From Piliocolobus tephrosceles (taxonomy: Eukaryota; Chordata; Mammalia; Primates; Cercopithecidae), in assembly GCF_002776525.5 (NCBI RefSeq), contig NC_045449.1, forward strand, positions 1,069,693 to 1,133,692: a stretch of DNA of 64,000 bases. The letters run 5' to 3'. The notes beneath the pieces are model-generated. The model did no database searches. It was not told the origin of the DNA and saw only the letters and a program-made list of their open reading frames with translations. Shown one piece after another: positions 1 to 10,294 of the stretch; position 1 is the first letter of the stretch; each line of letters opens with the position of its first letter. A program made the translations under genes and the position numbers.

Positions 1-330
1 TTCAGTCTTAGCATTATATAATCTCCTTTAACAGTGATTTCTATCAAGATTGTTTTAAACCAGGAAACCAATGGTCTAAAACACCATTGCTAAAATTAAA
101 AATAATTATGAAAGAACTGACAACTCAAAACAGTCTGAGTAATCCTACTATAAATGAAGGAAAAGCTCTAACAGCAAATTAGATAGAATCATGCAATTTT
201 AAATACTATTTTATGTCCCTTGTTTCACTGATGTAGACGAATCAGGACCAAATGTTAGCCTGTAAATCAAGATTTCAGTATAATTTTTACATTGATATTG
301 CCCCTAAACAGGTTTAAAGAAAAGCCATGA
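1..330. other. Unique AT-rich intergenic DNA
   Basis: AT-rich sequence with no open frame of note and no repeat I recognise. It precedes the first Alu. Confidence 0.5.
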
Positions 331-634
331 GGCCGGGCGCGGTGGCTCACGCCTGTAACCCCAGCACTTTGGGAGGCCGAGGCGGGGATCACGAGGTCAG
401 GAGATCAAGACCATCCTGGCTAACACGGTGAAACCTCGTCTCTACTAAAAATACAAAAAATTAGCCGGGCGTGGTGGTGGGCGCCTGTAATCCCAGCTAC
501 TCGGGAGGCTGAGCCAGGAGAATGGCGTGAACCCAGGAGGCGGAGCTTGCAGTGAGCTGAGATCCGGCCACTGCACTCCAGCCTGGGCGACAGAGCAAGG
601 CTCCTTCTAAAAAAAAAAAAAAAAAAAAAAAAAA
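331..634 (+). mobile_element. Full-length AluY
   Basis: Begins GGCCGGGCGCGGTGG, has both monomers and ends in a run of about 26 As. The right arm carries GAGATCCGGCC, a mark of the Old World monkey AluY lineages. No clear target-site duplication (TSD) was seen. Confidence 0.92.
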
Positions 635-874
635 CCGAGACTGCAAGATTGCCTGGCCAGGTAGGCATCACCCAGAAATGGCTGGAGGTGGCATGGCAGA
701 TATGTGGCATTACAAGTCACTGGAGGCAGGGTGAACAGGTAACCAAAGGAAGTTGGAAAAATTGGTAACTGGGTTCCAAGGATGACAATAATAATTAAAG
801 CAATAATAATAGTGGCAATAGGAATGTAGTAACGGATGCCATTTATTGACACCTACAAAGTGTTAGAAATATAC

Positions 875-1012
875 TTTTTTTGTTGTTTTTTGAGGCAGGG
901 TCTCACTGTGACCCAGGCTGGAGTGCAGTAGCTCAATTATGGCTCATTGAAGCCTCCACTTCTCGGGCTCTAGCTGGGACCACAGGCACGTGCCACCATG
1001 CCCAGCTAGTTT
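875..1012 (-). mobile_element. Partial old Alu (AluJ-like)
   Basis: Antisense right-arm sequence starting from a T-rich tail (GAGGCAGGGTCTCACTGTGACCCAGG), strongly diverged. It stops at CCCAGCTAG where the next Alu's T-rich tail begins. Confidence 0.8.
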
Positions 1013-1312
1013 AGTTATTTATTTTTTCATTTTTATTTTTATTTTTTTGAGACAGAGTCTGGCTCTGTCGCCCAGGCTGGAGTGCAGTGACCGGATCTCA
1101 GCTCACTGCAAGCTCCGCCTCCCGGGTTTACGCCATTCTCCTGCCTCAGCCTCCCAAGTAGCTGGGACTACAGGCGCCCGCCACCTCGCCTGGCTAGTTT
1201 TTTTTGTATTCTTTTTGTACAGACGAGGTTTCACCGTGTTAGCCAGGATGGTCTCGATCTCCTGACCTTGTGATCCGCCCGTCTCGGCCTCCCAAAGTGC
1301 TGGGATTACGGC
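1013..1312 (-). mobile_element. AluY, monkey-type, 5' end lost
   Basis: Antisense Alu with a long T/ATTTTT tail, CCGGATCTCAGCTCACTGCAAG and CTGGCTAGTTTTTTT, the reverse of the monkey-type signature. It breaks off at GGGATTACGGCC, so about 20 bases of its 5' end are missing where the next T-run begins. Confidence 0.88.
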
Positions 1313-1605
1313 CTTTTTTTTTTTTTTTTTGTACACAGTCCCGCTCTGTCGCCCAGGTGACGCGATCTCAGGTCACTGCAAGCTCTGCCTCCTAGGTTCA
1401 AGCAGGTAATACCTGTCTGCCTCAGCCTCCCAAATAGCTGGGATTACAGGTGCATGGCACCAGGCCCGGCTAATGTTTTGTATTTTTAGTAGAGACGGGG
1501 TTTCACCTCGTTGGTCAGGCTGGTCTCAAACTCCTGACCTCATTATCTGCCCTCCTCGGCCTCCCAAAGTGCTGGGATCACAGGCACGAGCCACCGTGCC
1601 CGGCC
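1313..1605 (-). mobile_element. Alu (AluS-like)
   Basis: Antisense Alu from a T-run at 1314 to GTGCCCGGCC at 1605. It lies directly against the previous Alu and has a disturbed right arm (CAGGTAATACCTG). Confidence 0.88.
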
Positions 1606-2150
1606 TATAATTCCTCTCTAACAGATGAGAAAGCCGAACCTCAGGAGGGTAGCAAAGATCTCCTGAGCCCACACATGGCTCTCAGCCTCTTGGGCACCAG
1701 GTAGGACCCCTGTTTTTCCTCCCAGTAACAGCCCTTTCCTGAGAGCTCCCGGCCTTCCTGAGAGCAGCCCTGGGCCTGGGAGGCAGAGCTCGCTGTCCAC
1801 ACCAAGCCAGCACCCACCTACCTACCCCCCGACACCTGCTGCCAACTCCCCCACCCCCGAGACCCCTGCCCTGGCCCGGACCTGGAATTCCTTCTCCAGA
1901 CTGACTCTGGGGCAGATCTAAGGCTGATTAGACCCCAGCTAAAAGCACAGAGGCCTCTTTGTCATTTCTTTAATGAGAAGCCAATCGCCAGGTCATTAGT
2001 GGGTGGAGGTGATGAGCAGTTTGGTACTGGGGTGGGAGGGAGGAGAATGCTCTTGCTTCTCTGGATGATTTACGGCTGCCGTGGCCAAGCTGGCTGGGGA
2101 AAGGAGCAGAGGGTAGGAAGAAGAGAAAGTTAATATTCACAGAGTTCCTT
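1606..2150. other. Unique intergenic DNA
   Basis: Repeat-free, moderately GC-rich sequence between an Alu cluster and a MIR relic. The open frames are short and unlike known proteins. I see no gene or recognisable control element. Confidence 0.5.
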
Positions 2151-2154
2151 CTAG

Positions 2155-2345
2155 GAGCAAGGCCCTGCACCGAGAGCATAAAAACATGGTGTTTCATTTA
2201 ATCCTACAGCAAAGTTGATGAAGCAGTACCACTGCATACCTCATTTTACAGACAAGGAAATGGAGGCTCAAAGATGTGAAGCATCTTGGCCAAGGCTACA
2301 CAGCTAGTCAATGATGAGCCTATTCCAGAACCTACACAATACTCT
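2155..2345 (+). mobile_element. MIR relic
   Basis: Contains MIR-like blocks: CATTTAATCCTACAGCA, CTCATTTTACAGACAAGGAA and GCCAAGGCTACACAGCTAG. It is an ancient, inactive SINE. Confidence 0.75.
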
Positions 2346-2533
2346 GCTGTTCAGTGTTACAGGCAGGGCTGGGGTGAGTGCAGGTGAAGAGCCAAGCAAT
2401 ATGCCAGCATTAGAGCAAGAAAGAACAAGCTGTCGGCAGGTGCTGGATGGGGGGACGCTGCTCTGTGGGCTGGGAGTGGCAGCAGCAGAGAGGACCAAAT
2501 GTGTGCATGAGCTTGTTAGAAAGGAACCCTGGG

Positions 2534-2833
2534 GGCCGGGCGCGGTGGCTCAAGCCTGTAATCCCAGCACTTTGGGAGGCTGAGACGGGTGGATCACGAG
2601 GTCAGGAGATCGAGACCATCCTGGCTAACGCAGTGAAACCCCGTCTCTACTAAAAAATACAAAAAACTAGCCGGGCGAGGTGGCGGGTGCCTGTAGTCCC
2701 AGCTACCCGGGAGGCTGAGGCAGGAGAATGGCGTAAACCCGGGAGGCGGAGCTTGCAGTGAGCTGAGATCCAGCCACTGCACTCCAGCCTGGGCGACAGA
2801 GCGAGACTCCGTCTCAAAAAAAAAAAAAAAAAA
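2534..2833 (+). mobile_element. Young AluY, monkey-type, with long TSD
   Basis: Near-consensus monkey-type Alu (CAAGCCTGTAATC, GAGCTGAGATCC). It is flanked by a direct repeat AGAAAGGAACCCTGGGG that is essentially perfect, ending about 2534 and repeated at about 2833-2849, as expected for a recent L1-driven insertion. Confidence 0.95.
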
Positions 2834-2903
2834 GAAAGGAACCCTGGGGTATTGAGTATGTTCTCCAGAAAAAGGATAATAATAACAATAACTAATTATT
2901 AAC

Positions 2904-3012
2904 TTTTTTTTTTTTAGATGGAGACTCACTCTGTCAACCAGGCTGGAGTGCGGCGGCGTAATCTCAGCTCACTGCAACCTCTGCCTCCCCCGTTCAAGCG
3001 ATTCTCCTGCCT
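2904..3012 (-). mobile_element. Truncated Alu
   Basis: Only the tail-proximal part of an antisense Alu (T-run to TTCTCCTGCCTC) is present. It is cut off sharply at CTGACAGCC. Confidence 0.85.
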
Positions 3013-3014
3013 CC

Positions 3015-3232
3015 TGACAGCCATCCTGGTCAACCTCTCTGACTCCCAAGTCAATCCCAGCTTCAAGAGGTGCAGCAGGTGACTTAACCTCTCTGACCCT
3101 CACTTTCTTCATCTGTAAAATGGACTGGTAACTGCCTCATAAGAGAGCTGTGAGCATTAAACGACACCATGCACAGAAAGCCCTTAGGAAGGTACCTGGC
3201 ACATTGTGGGCACTTAATAATTAGTTATTATC
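3015..3232 (-). mobile_element. MIR relic
   Basis: Carries the antisense MIR pattern: TGACTTAACCTCTCTGACC, CATCTGTAAAATGGACTG, GAGCATTAAACGAC and CCTGGCACATTGTGGGCACT. Confidence 0.82.
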
Positions 3233-3507
3233 GGCCAGGCGCAGTGGCTCATGCCTGTAATCCTGGCACTTTGGGAGGCTGAGGTGGGCGGATCACGAGG
3301 TCAGGAGATCGAGACCATCCTGGCTAACACGGTGAAACCCCATTTCTACTAAAAATACAAAAAATTACCCAGCCTGTAGTCCAGCTACTTGGGAGGCTGA
3401 GGCAGGAAAATGGCTTGAACCCGAGAGGTGGAGCTTGCAGTGAGCCGAGATCATGCCATTGCACCCCAGCCTGGGTGACAGAGGGAGACTGTCTCAAAAA
3501 AAAAAAA
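3233..3507 (+). mobile_element. Alu with internal deletion
   Basis: Full head and tail, but the start of the right arm is shortened (TTACCCAGCCTGTAGTCC). It is followed by a TATTATT tail and abuts the next Alu. Confidence 0.9.
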
Positions 3508-3520
3508 TATTATTATTATT

Positions 3521-3820
3521 GGCTAGGTGTGGTGGCTCACGCCTATAATCCCAGCACTGTGGGAGGCCAAGGTGGGTGGATCACCTGAGGTCAGGAGTTC
3601 GAGACAAGCCTGACCAATATGATGAAACCCCGTCTCTACTAAAAATACAAAAAATTAGCCGGGCGTGGTGGTGGGCGCCTGTAATCCCAGCTACTCGGGA
3701 GGCTGAGGCAGGAGAATCGCTTGCTTGAGGACGCAGAGATTGCAGTGAGCCAAGATAGCGTCACTGCACTGCAGCCTGGCAAATAAGTGGAGCCCCGTCT
3801 AAAAAAAAAAAAAGGAAAAA
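3521..3820 (+). mobile_element. Alu (AluS-like)
   Basis: Begins GGCTAGGTGTGGTGGC and ends in a mixed A tail. It is tandem to the previous Alu, separated only by a TAT repeat. Confidence 0.9.
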
Positions 3821-4155
3821 AGTCTGGGAAATTAAGGTTGGGAAACTCATAAGAATCACAGGAACCTGGGCAGCTAGACCCACGGCCAAGCCAGGAACCT
3901 CCTCTAGATGCTAGTGTGGGACGGGGAGGGCCACCAGCCCCGGCACTGGCGCTGTGATTTCTCCACTGTTACCTGTTTGTTTCTTTGGGACATCACTCCA
4001 GATTCAAGTCAGGCAGTCAAGTGCTTGGACTCATGTCTGTCCCAGTTACCAGAAGTCTCCACCAGGCAGAGCCCCACCACGGAGGCTCCCTTCTCCCCAG
4101 ACTGGTAGGCTGTTCAAATGCCGCATAGGAAACAGTGATGACAAAGACATCCACC

Positions 4156-4305
4156 ACGGTGCACGCCTGCAGTCACAGCTACTCGGGAGGCTGAGGCGGG
4201 AGAATCACTTAAACCCGGGAGGCGGAGGTTGCAGTGAGCCGAGATTATGCCACCGCACTCCAGCCTAGGCGACAGAGTGAGACTCTGTCTCAAAAAACAA
4301 AAATC
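4156..4305 (+). mobile_element. Alu right-arm fragment
   Basis: Right monomer only, from GGTGCACGCCTGCAGTC through TCTGTCTCAAAAAAC. The left monomer is absent. Confidence 0.88.
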
Positions 4306-4651
4306 ACTGGTCGTGGGTGCCCCGGGTCCGAGGTGACCATATGCCACTGGCTTTCTTGTCCCCATGTCCATGGTTGGATCTTTGTAGAGAGCGTCTGAAC
4401 TAAGGCTTCTGCTCTTAAAGGAGGATATGGAGATGACACCCCTTTTTGTTGTCTGCTTTATCCCACTGGCACCCCCACACGTCAATTCTATTTTCCAAAC
4501 AGGTGTTGACTCTGTGCCCTTCTCTCACCATCGCCTGCATAGCTCAGGCCCCCCCTTCCTCCAGGATCCTTGCTTCCTAAGTAGAATTTGTCTTAACATT
4601 CATTCTCCACACTGCTCAAAGAGCTCTAGCTGTAATTCAAATACAACTGTC

Positions 4652-4966
4652 GGCCGGGCGCGGTGGCTCAAGCCTGTAATCCCAGCACTTTGGGAGGCGG
4701 AGACGGGCGGATCACGAGGTCAGGAGATCGAGACCATCCATCCTGGCTAACACGGTGAAACCCCGTCTCTACTAAAAAATACAAAAACTAGCCGGGCGAG
4801 GTGGCGGGCGCCTGTAGTCCCAGCTACTCGGGGAGGCTGAGGCAGGAGAATGGCGTGAACCCGGCAGGCGGAGCTTGCAGTGAGCTGAGATCCGGCCACA
4901 GTACTCCATCCCGGTCGACAGAGTGAGACTCTGCCTCAAAAAAAAAAAAAAAAAAAAAAAAAAGAA
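4652..4966 (+). mobile_element. AluY, monkey-type
   Basis: Monkey-type AluY with CCATCCATCC (a 4-base tandem duplication) in the left arm and an A tail of about 25. The TSD is about ACAACTGTC (5' ATACAACTGTC, 3' AAACAACTGTC). It splits an L2-like stretch. Confidence 0.93.
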
Positions 4967-4967
4967 A

Positions 4968-5230
4968 ACAACTGTCATTCCTCAGTTTAATAACCTTTTG
5001 CGGTACCCAGCTGCCTACAGGATGAAAAGCTTTTGGCAGGACGCCTGGTGATCTCCAGCCTTATCTCCCATCACGCCCTGGCCTCACATTTGGTGGTTTG
5101 GCAAAGTCACTTTCCTGTATTTTCCGCATCACCCTGTGATGGTTTACATTTACAGGGCCTGGCACCTGCTGTTCCCTCTACCTCCTGTCTGCTTGGCAAA
5201 CTGCTATTCATCCTTTGAAATCCAGTTTAG
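4968..5230 (+). mobile_element. L2 relic
   Basis: Contains L2-like 3' blocks: CTGGCCTCACATTTGG, GCACCTGCTGTTCCCTC and CTATTCATCCTTTGAAA. It lies between two Alus and is an ancient, inactive LINE. Confidence 0.65.
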
Positions 5231-5540
5231 GGCCGGGCGCGGTGGCTCACGCCTGGAATCCCAGCACTGTGGGTGGCGGAGGCGGGCGGATCACTTAAGG
5301 CCAGGAGGAGTTCGAGACCATCCTGGTCAACATGGTGAAACCCCGTCTCTCGTAAAAATACAAAAAATAGCTGGGCATGATGGTGGGCGCCTGTAATCCC
5401 AGCTACTCGGGAGGCTGGGGCAGAAGAATCTCTTTAACCCGGGCGGTGGAGGTTGCAGTGAGCCGAGATCGCACCACTGCCCTCCAGCCTGGGCGACAGA
5501 GCAAGACTCCGTCTCAAAAAAGAAAAAGAAAAACAAAAAA
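5231..5540 (+). mobile_element. Alu (AluS/Y)
   Basis: Starts GGCCGGGCGCGG and ends in an A-rich tail broken by G and C. The left arm carries a duplicated AGGAG. Confidence 0.9.
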
Positions 5541-5689
5541 TTTGTTGAATGAATGCATGGGGCAGAGGCTGAAATTGCGCCCCTACGTCTCCCACACTGG
5601 GCTGCGTGTGGGTCGCCCGGGAGGGAAGTAGGCTCAGGGCTTCCTGGCACCCGCTCTCTGGAGGGGGTGGGGTCCAGGCCCCCGTGTGC

Positions 5690-6090
5690 GGCTCCCTGAC
5701 TTTCTCTCCCGCGCGTTCTGTCCTCCCTGGGGGAGCGGCGCCGGAACTTCCGGAGGAAGAGCCGGAACTTTTGAACCCCATGCCCCGCCCGGCGCTAATA
5801 GGCACCTTCGCGGCCGCCGGCGGAGCCGCCCGACCCTAAATCACGCCGCCCCGCCCGCCCGCCGCCTCCTCCCTCCCCGGCCGAGAACTCGCGCTCCCGG
5901 GCACGGGCAGGTGCCGCGGAAATGCCGGGCCCGCCGCTCGCTTTGAAGTCGGCCGCGCCCCGCAGCGCCCGGGAGTCCCGGGTTCCAGGAGGGAGCGCCT
6001 CTCCCGGGTCCTCGGGGTTTTCACGTGGGGCCGTTTGCTGACCTGCGCGGGGAAGGGTGGGAGCGGCCGGGAAACGCCACCGGGAAACGC
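5690..6090. promoter_or_regulatory. CpG island with ETS and GC boxes, no assigned gene
   Basis: Very CpG-dense sequence about 1.9 kb upstream of BHLHA9. Positions 5741-5753 read CCGGAACTTCCGG, a perfect 13-base palindrome that contains the ETS core CCGGAAGT on the minus strand. A further GGAGGAA and CCGGAACTT follow, and then a run of CCCGCCC GC boxes near 5845-5870. This is the layout of a housekeeping-type promoter, but no coding exon follows on either strand. It could be an alternative promoter, a non-coding transcript start or an enhancer island. Its association with BHLHA9 rests on proximity only. Confidence 0.6.
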
Positions 6091-6126
6091 GCGCTGCATG
6101 GGCATTTTATTTGCTTTTACTTACTT

Positions 6127-6424
6127 TGTTTTTTGTTTGTTTTTGAGACGGAGTCTCCCTCTGTCCCCCAGGCTGGAGTGCAGTGGTGCTATCTTGGCTC
6201 ACTGCAACTCCGGTTCCCGGGTTCAAGCCATTCTCCTGCCTCAGCCTTCCGAGTAGCTGGGACTACAGGCGCCCGCCACCACGCCCGGCTAATTTTTGTA
6301 TTTTCTTACAGACGGGGCTTCACCATGTTGGCCAGGCTGGTCTTGAACTCATGACCTCAAGTGATCCGCCTACCTCGGCCTCCCAAAGTACTGGGATTAC
6401 AGGCGTGAGCCACTGCGCTCGGCC
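6127..6424 (-). mobile_element. Alu (AluS)
   Basis: Antisense Alu from TTTTTGTTTGTTTTTGAGACGG to GCGCTCGGCC. It marks the downstream edge of the CpG island. Confidence 0.92.
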
Positions 6425-7222
6425 TCTAGCTGCTTTATAATTCCAAATATATTGCAGATTTGGGGGAAATAGAACCTGGGAAATGCAGATGTCCTTAGGA
6501 TGGTTTCATCCTACTGGGCAAGGCAGACAATCACAGAAGTAAATACATACACTCTGCTTCCTAATGTCTTGTTATTTTCTTCTATGGAGACATTCAGTTT
6601 GAAATAATGGGGTTACTGGCAACGTTCTCTTGGCAAGATGGATGTGAACCACACACCCATTCCAATGCCGCAGGCCTTGGGATTTTGGAGGCATTTGGGT
6701 TGTGACTGGGAATGAGTGGCCCTCAGGTACTCCAAAAAACTCAGCTGTGGATGCCGGAAATTCCACTGGGGGTCTTTCTCTGGGAATAAACGTTATCTTT
6801 TTTCTGAGACCCTCTTTCAAATGCAAATCCCTGGGGGAAGAGAAGAGAGGCTGCTCATTGAGTTCATAACCTGGCAGAGCTATGTCACGAGTTAGGGCTG
6901 CCTGAGGGCTCTGGACCCCAAAGATGCCCCTGATGGGGACCCAGGGCTGTAAAGGGATCTTCCCCTTCACCCTCTGCTGCCGACTCAGCCCAGCTCTGCC
7001 TGCAGAAGGGGAGTCAAAGGGCAGTGGGGAGAGAGTCAGGCCCAACCAAAACCTGAACCCCAATTGCAGCCAGCCGCACTCCATAGCTGAAAAAGCCGGA
7101 AGCTCTGGGTCAGCCTTACCTGCAGGGCCCTGGCCCTCCCATATGAGCCCTGCTGGCACACTCATGCTTTTCCTCAATGACATCTCTGTGGTTGCCCACA
7201 GGACTTGACAAGACCTTTCAAG
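6425..7222. other. Unique DNA upstream of BHLHA9
   Basis: Repeat-free stretch of about 800 bases. A minus-strand frame stays open for 203 codons (6572-7183). It has no recognisable domain and no obvious promoter, so I do not call it a gene. Confidence 0.5.
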
Positions 7223-7524
7223 GTTTGTTGTTATGAGATGGAGTCTTGCTCTGTGGCCCAGGCTGGAGTACAGTGGTGTGATCTGTGCTCACTGCAACCT
7301 CTGGCTTCCGGGTTCAAGCCAGTCTGCTGCCTCAGCCTCCCGAGTAGCTAGGATTACAGGCACCCGCTACCACGCCTCGCTAATTTTTGTCTTTTTAGTA
7401 GAGACGGGGTTTTATATACCCTGTTGGCCAGGCTGGTCTCGAACTCCTGAACTCAAGTGATCCGCCCGCCTCGGCCTCCCAAAGTGCTGGGATGACAGGC
7501 GTGAGCCAGTGCTCAGCCCTCGGC
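7223..7524 (-). mobile_element. Alu (AluS)
   Basis: Antisense Alu with a short TTGTTGTTATGAG tail and a disturbed 5' end (GAGCCAGTGCTCAGCCCTCGGCC). It lies about 0.45 kb before the BHLHA9 start. Confidence 0.88.
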
Positions 7525-7820
7525 CACTCTTGATTTCTATCAGCTTTCCTGCTGGAAGCCAAACTTAGCACCATATCTGGGAGTGGGGAGGAAGAATGTG
7601 GAATCCAGACACCCCACAGCAGCCCCGGAGCGAGGCAGGGCAAGGTCCCCGGTGCAGCGTGGCCGGGCTGCCGTCTGGTCCCCGCTTACAAGAACCTGCA
7701 AGCTTCCCTCCTCGCTTTCCTTCTTCCCCTCGGTTCCTCCCTCGCCGACCTACCTGAAGGCCGGTAATAATGCAGGAGGAGGGAGATGGATGGATGGGAG
7801 GGCGGGGCGCCGCGTGGTGC

Positions 7821-7827
7821 CATAAAG
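7821..7827 (+). promoter_or_regulatory. TATA-like box of BHLHA9
   Basis: CATAAAG lies in GC-rich DNA 138-144 bases before the ATG. If used, transcription would start near 7850 and leave a 5' UTR of about 115 bases. This is inferred from position and motif only. Confidence 0.45.
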
Positions 7828-7964
7828 CCCAGCTGAAGGGGGCCTGTCTCGGGAGTGTCCAGCCCCAGGAGCCGGGGACCGTCCGCGTAGCGAGCCGGGG
7901 CAGGGGCAAGGGGCAGACGGCAGAGGGCCGGGGCTGCGGCAGAGGGTGAGGGCCCAGGAAGACC

Positions 7965-8672
7965 ATGCTGCGGGGCGCGCCAGGACTAGGCCTCAGGGCG
8001 CGGAAGGGGACCGAAGGCTCTGCAGAGGACTTGGGGCGTCCCTGGCCCGAGCCTGGGGGTGATTTGGGGATGCTAGGGGCGAACGGCGCTCCCCGTGGCC
8101 AGGGCGAGACAGAAGAGCCGGCTGGCAGGAGGCGCGCGCGGCCGGTGCGGTCCAAGGCGAGACGCATGGCGGCCAACGTGCGGGAGCGCAAGCGCATCCT
8201 GGACTACAACGAGGCCTTCAACGCGCTGCGCCGGGCACTGCGGCACGACCTGGGCGGCAAGAGGCTCTCCAAGATCGCCACGCTGCGCAGAGCCATCCAC
8301 CGCATCGCCGCCCTCTCCCGGGTCCTGCGCGCCAGCCCCGCGCCCCGAGAGCCCTGCGGACACCTGGAGTGCCACGGCCCGGCTGCGCGCGGGGACACCG
8401 GAGACACAGGCGCCAGCCCCCGGACGCCTGCAGGGCCCAGCCTCGCGTGCCCAGACGCCGCCCACCCCTCGGTGCCGTCTGCGCCCCGCTGTGCCTCGTG
8501 CCCCCCGCACGCGCCCCCGGGACGGCCCAGCGCGGTGGCCGACGGGCCGGGCCTAGCCCAGGCCTCCTGGGGAAGCTGGAGCCGCTGTCCCGGGCCTTCC
8601 TCTGCCGGGCCGCCTCCCTGGCCGCGGGGCTACCTGCGAGCCGCTCCTGGGATGGGCCATCCGCGCTCCTGA
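7965..8672 (+). CDS. BHLHA9: Class A basic helix-loop-helix protein 9
   Basis: Intact 235-codon single-exon gene, the length I know for human BHLHA9. The product is a nuclear DNA-binding transcription factor expected to bind E-boxes as a dimer with other class A/B bHLH proteins. The basic region is at about residues 66-78 (RRMAANVRERKR), helix 1 at 79-93, a short loop, and helix 2 at about 100-120. Asn71, Arg73 and Arg75, which I recall as sites of human mesoaxial synostotic syndactyly mutations, are all present. The N-terminus is Gly/Glu-rich; the C-terminal 110 residues are Pro/Ala/Cys-rich and probably disordered. In humans the gene acts in the limb bud apical ectodermal ridge, and duplications of the region associate with split-hand/foot with long-bone deficiency. 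This ATG gives the expected MLRGAPGLGL start. The identity is from recognition, not from a search. Confidence 0.95.
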   Translation: MLRGAPGLGLRARKGTEGSAEDLGRPWPEPGGDLGMLGANGAPRGQGETEEPAGRRRARPVRSKARRMAANVRERKRILDYNEAFNALRRALRHDLGGKRLSKIATLRRAIHRIAALSRVLRASPAPREPCGHLECHGPAARGDTGDTGASPRTPAGPSLACPDAAHPSVPSAPRCASCPPHAPPGRPSAVADGPGLAQASWGSWSRCPGPSSAGPPPWPRGYLRAAPGMGHPRS

Positions 8673-9190
8673 CCAGCCTCGAGGCACCAGCGGGGCTGGA
8701 GGGAGGCCGGGCTGGCAGCTGGACTACAAAAGCCGGGACTGCAAAGGCGTACTGGACAAGAGCAGAACCGGACGGGCTGAGACCTAGCGTGAAGGAGACG
8801 CGGCCTCCCTAGAGAGAAGGAGCTCTGGGGCCTGAGGCTGCCCCCCACATCCCAGCCTGGGCCAGAGAGAAGGAGCTCCAGGGCCTGGGGCTGCGCCCCC
8901 GCATCCCAGCCTGGGGAAGGCAGTTACCAGAAAGGCTCAGGATCCTGAGCTCATCTTGGACTCGAACTCGTCTTGGAGCCACCTTCGCACCCCTGCGCCT
9001 CCGAGCCCTGTGTGCTCTTGCTGCTTTTAGGAGAGTGAGGGCTTTGGGGCAGCAAGTGTGGGAGCATGGGAGTGGGGGGGCGTCTGCTGTGGTCTCGTGG
9101 GCACATGAGTGCCGAGTCCCCTTCCCCTGCCTGCGCTGCTGCCCAAGCCTGATCCGGGAAAGACAGCAGCAGCAGCCAAATAAAAAGGAA
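8673..9190 (+). other. BHLHA9: Probable BHLHA9 3' UTR with poly(A) signal
   Basis: GC-rich, repeat-poor sequence after the stop codon. AATAAA occurs at 9179-9184, about 510 bases past the stop, with transcription expected to end shortly after. The first 245 bases include a 53-base tandem duplication. The 3' end is inferred. Confidence 0.5.
8811..8914 (+). repeat. Tandem duplication, unit about 53 bases, 2 copies
   Basis: 8811-8863 and 8864-8914 share AGAGAGAAGGAGCTC, GGGCCTG, GGCTGC and CATCCCAGCCTGGG with a handful of substitutions. The duplication begins right at the BHLHA9 stop region and is unrelated to Alu except for the chance CAGCCTGGG. Confidence 0.85.
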
Positions 9191-10290
9191 AAACTCATTT
9201 CTGTCCGATACCACGACTCCAGTGGGTCCAGTGTCCCAGGGTGGCAAGAAGGCCTGAGGACCCGGGGCTCGCCTTGGTACGCTGGGCGGGGCCTAAGGCC
9301 CACAGGTCGGCGCCTGGGGAAACTCGTTCATAGCAAGACCCCAGGTGTGGCTGAGCACTGTGGGGGCCCAAGGAGAGGAAAAAGACATCCAGAGACCCCC
9401 TCCCTGCGTCCCCTGGGGTGGGAGAAGGCATGATCAGGAGAGGGGTCACGGGGCCTGGGAGGATACGGATGCGGTCAGTCCTGTCTCTGGACCTGCCTGG
9501 AGTGAGCCACAGGGAAGGGAGAGTCTGGCCGGGTCTCAGGGAAGGAGGCCGAGGGCAGGGCTGAGGATTGGGGGCCTGTGAGTCCTGCGTGCACGTACCT
9601 CAAGCGACAGGCAGGAAGAACTCCCAGGGAACTGTGGGCCAGGGCCCCCATGATGAGGGGCCGACTTGGAACCCAGGAAGGATTCTGGGGAGGGGATTGA
9701 GTGAGGGCAGAGGGGCCTCAGGTCAAGCCGGCTGAGCGAGTGAGAGGCACAGCCAGCTGCCCCGGGAGTTTTGTCCAGAGAGCTGACCTGCGTCTGAGAT
9801 GAGCTGGTGTCTGGCCCGGATCAGGCTAAGGGTCTGATGCGGCAGGGGCTGCCTGCTAGGCCAGAGCCCAGAGGTGCTGGGAGAGAGCTGGGCTTTTGCC
9901 AACAGGAGAGGGAAGGGTTCCCCACAGCAGAGTGGGGATCCCACAGAAGCTAGAGAAACGGCATTAGGCATAAACCCAGGGAGAGTTTCCCAGAGCATGT
10001 GGGGTGAGGCTCACCACTACAATTAAAAATGCCTCTGCTGTCTGCAAACCCCAGCCCTGGCTGGCGCGCTCAGCATCCTTTCCCCAGTCACAGCCCTTAG
10101 GGTTCCCAATTGCACAGGAAGGCGTGGCACAGACCACGGGAAGGCTTTGACTCTATGTAGCGGGGACGTGGGGTCTAGCCAGGAGCAGCAACACGTGAGA
10201 TGCTGGCCCCAGCCCTGCCCGCCGAGCCCCACAGTGCCACGGGCTGCCAGTGGGAAGGAAAGAGCCAGGCCTGCCCCAGTCCAGCCCCTG
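9191..10290. other. Unique intergenic DNA
   Basis: GC-rich, repeat-free sequence between BHLHA9 and a MIR relic. Open frames up to about 90 codons occur by chance. I see no recognisable exon, promoter or RNA gene. Confidence 0.5.
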
Positions 10291-10294
10291 CTCA

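Larger units (their letters stand above)
7640..8800. promoter_or_regulatory. CpG island covering BHLHA9
   Basis: GC-rich, CpG-dense block over the proximal promoter and whole coding region of BHLHA9, as is usual for single-exon developmental bHLH genes. Confidence 0.7.

Noticed and set aside
8073..8556. Long open frames on both strands inside BHLHA9
   Set aside because: They are shadows of the GC-rich BHLHA9 coding region in other frames.
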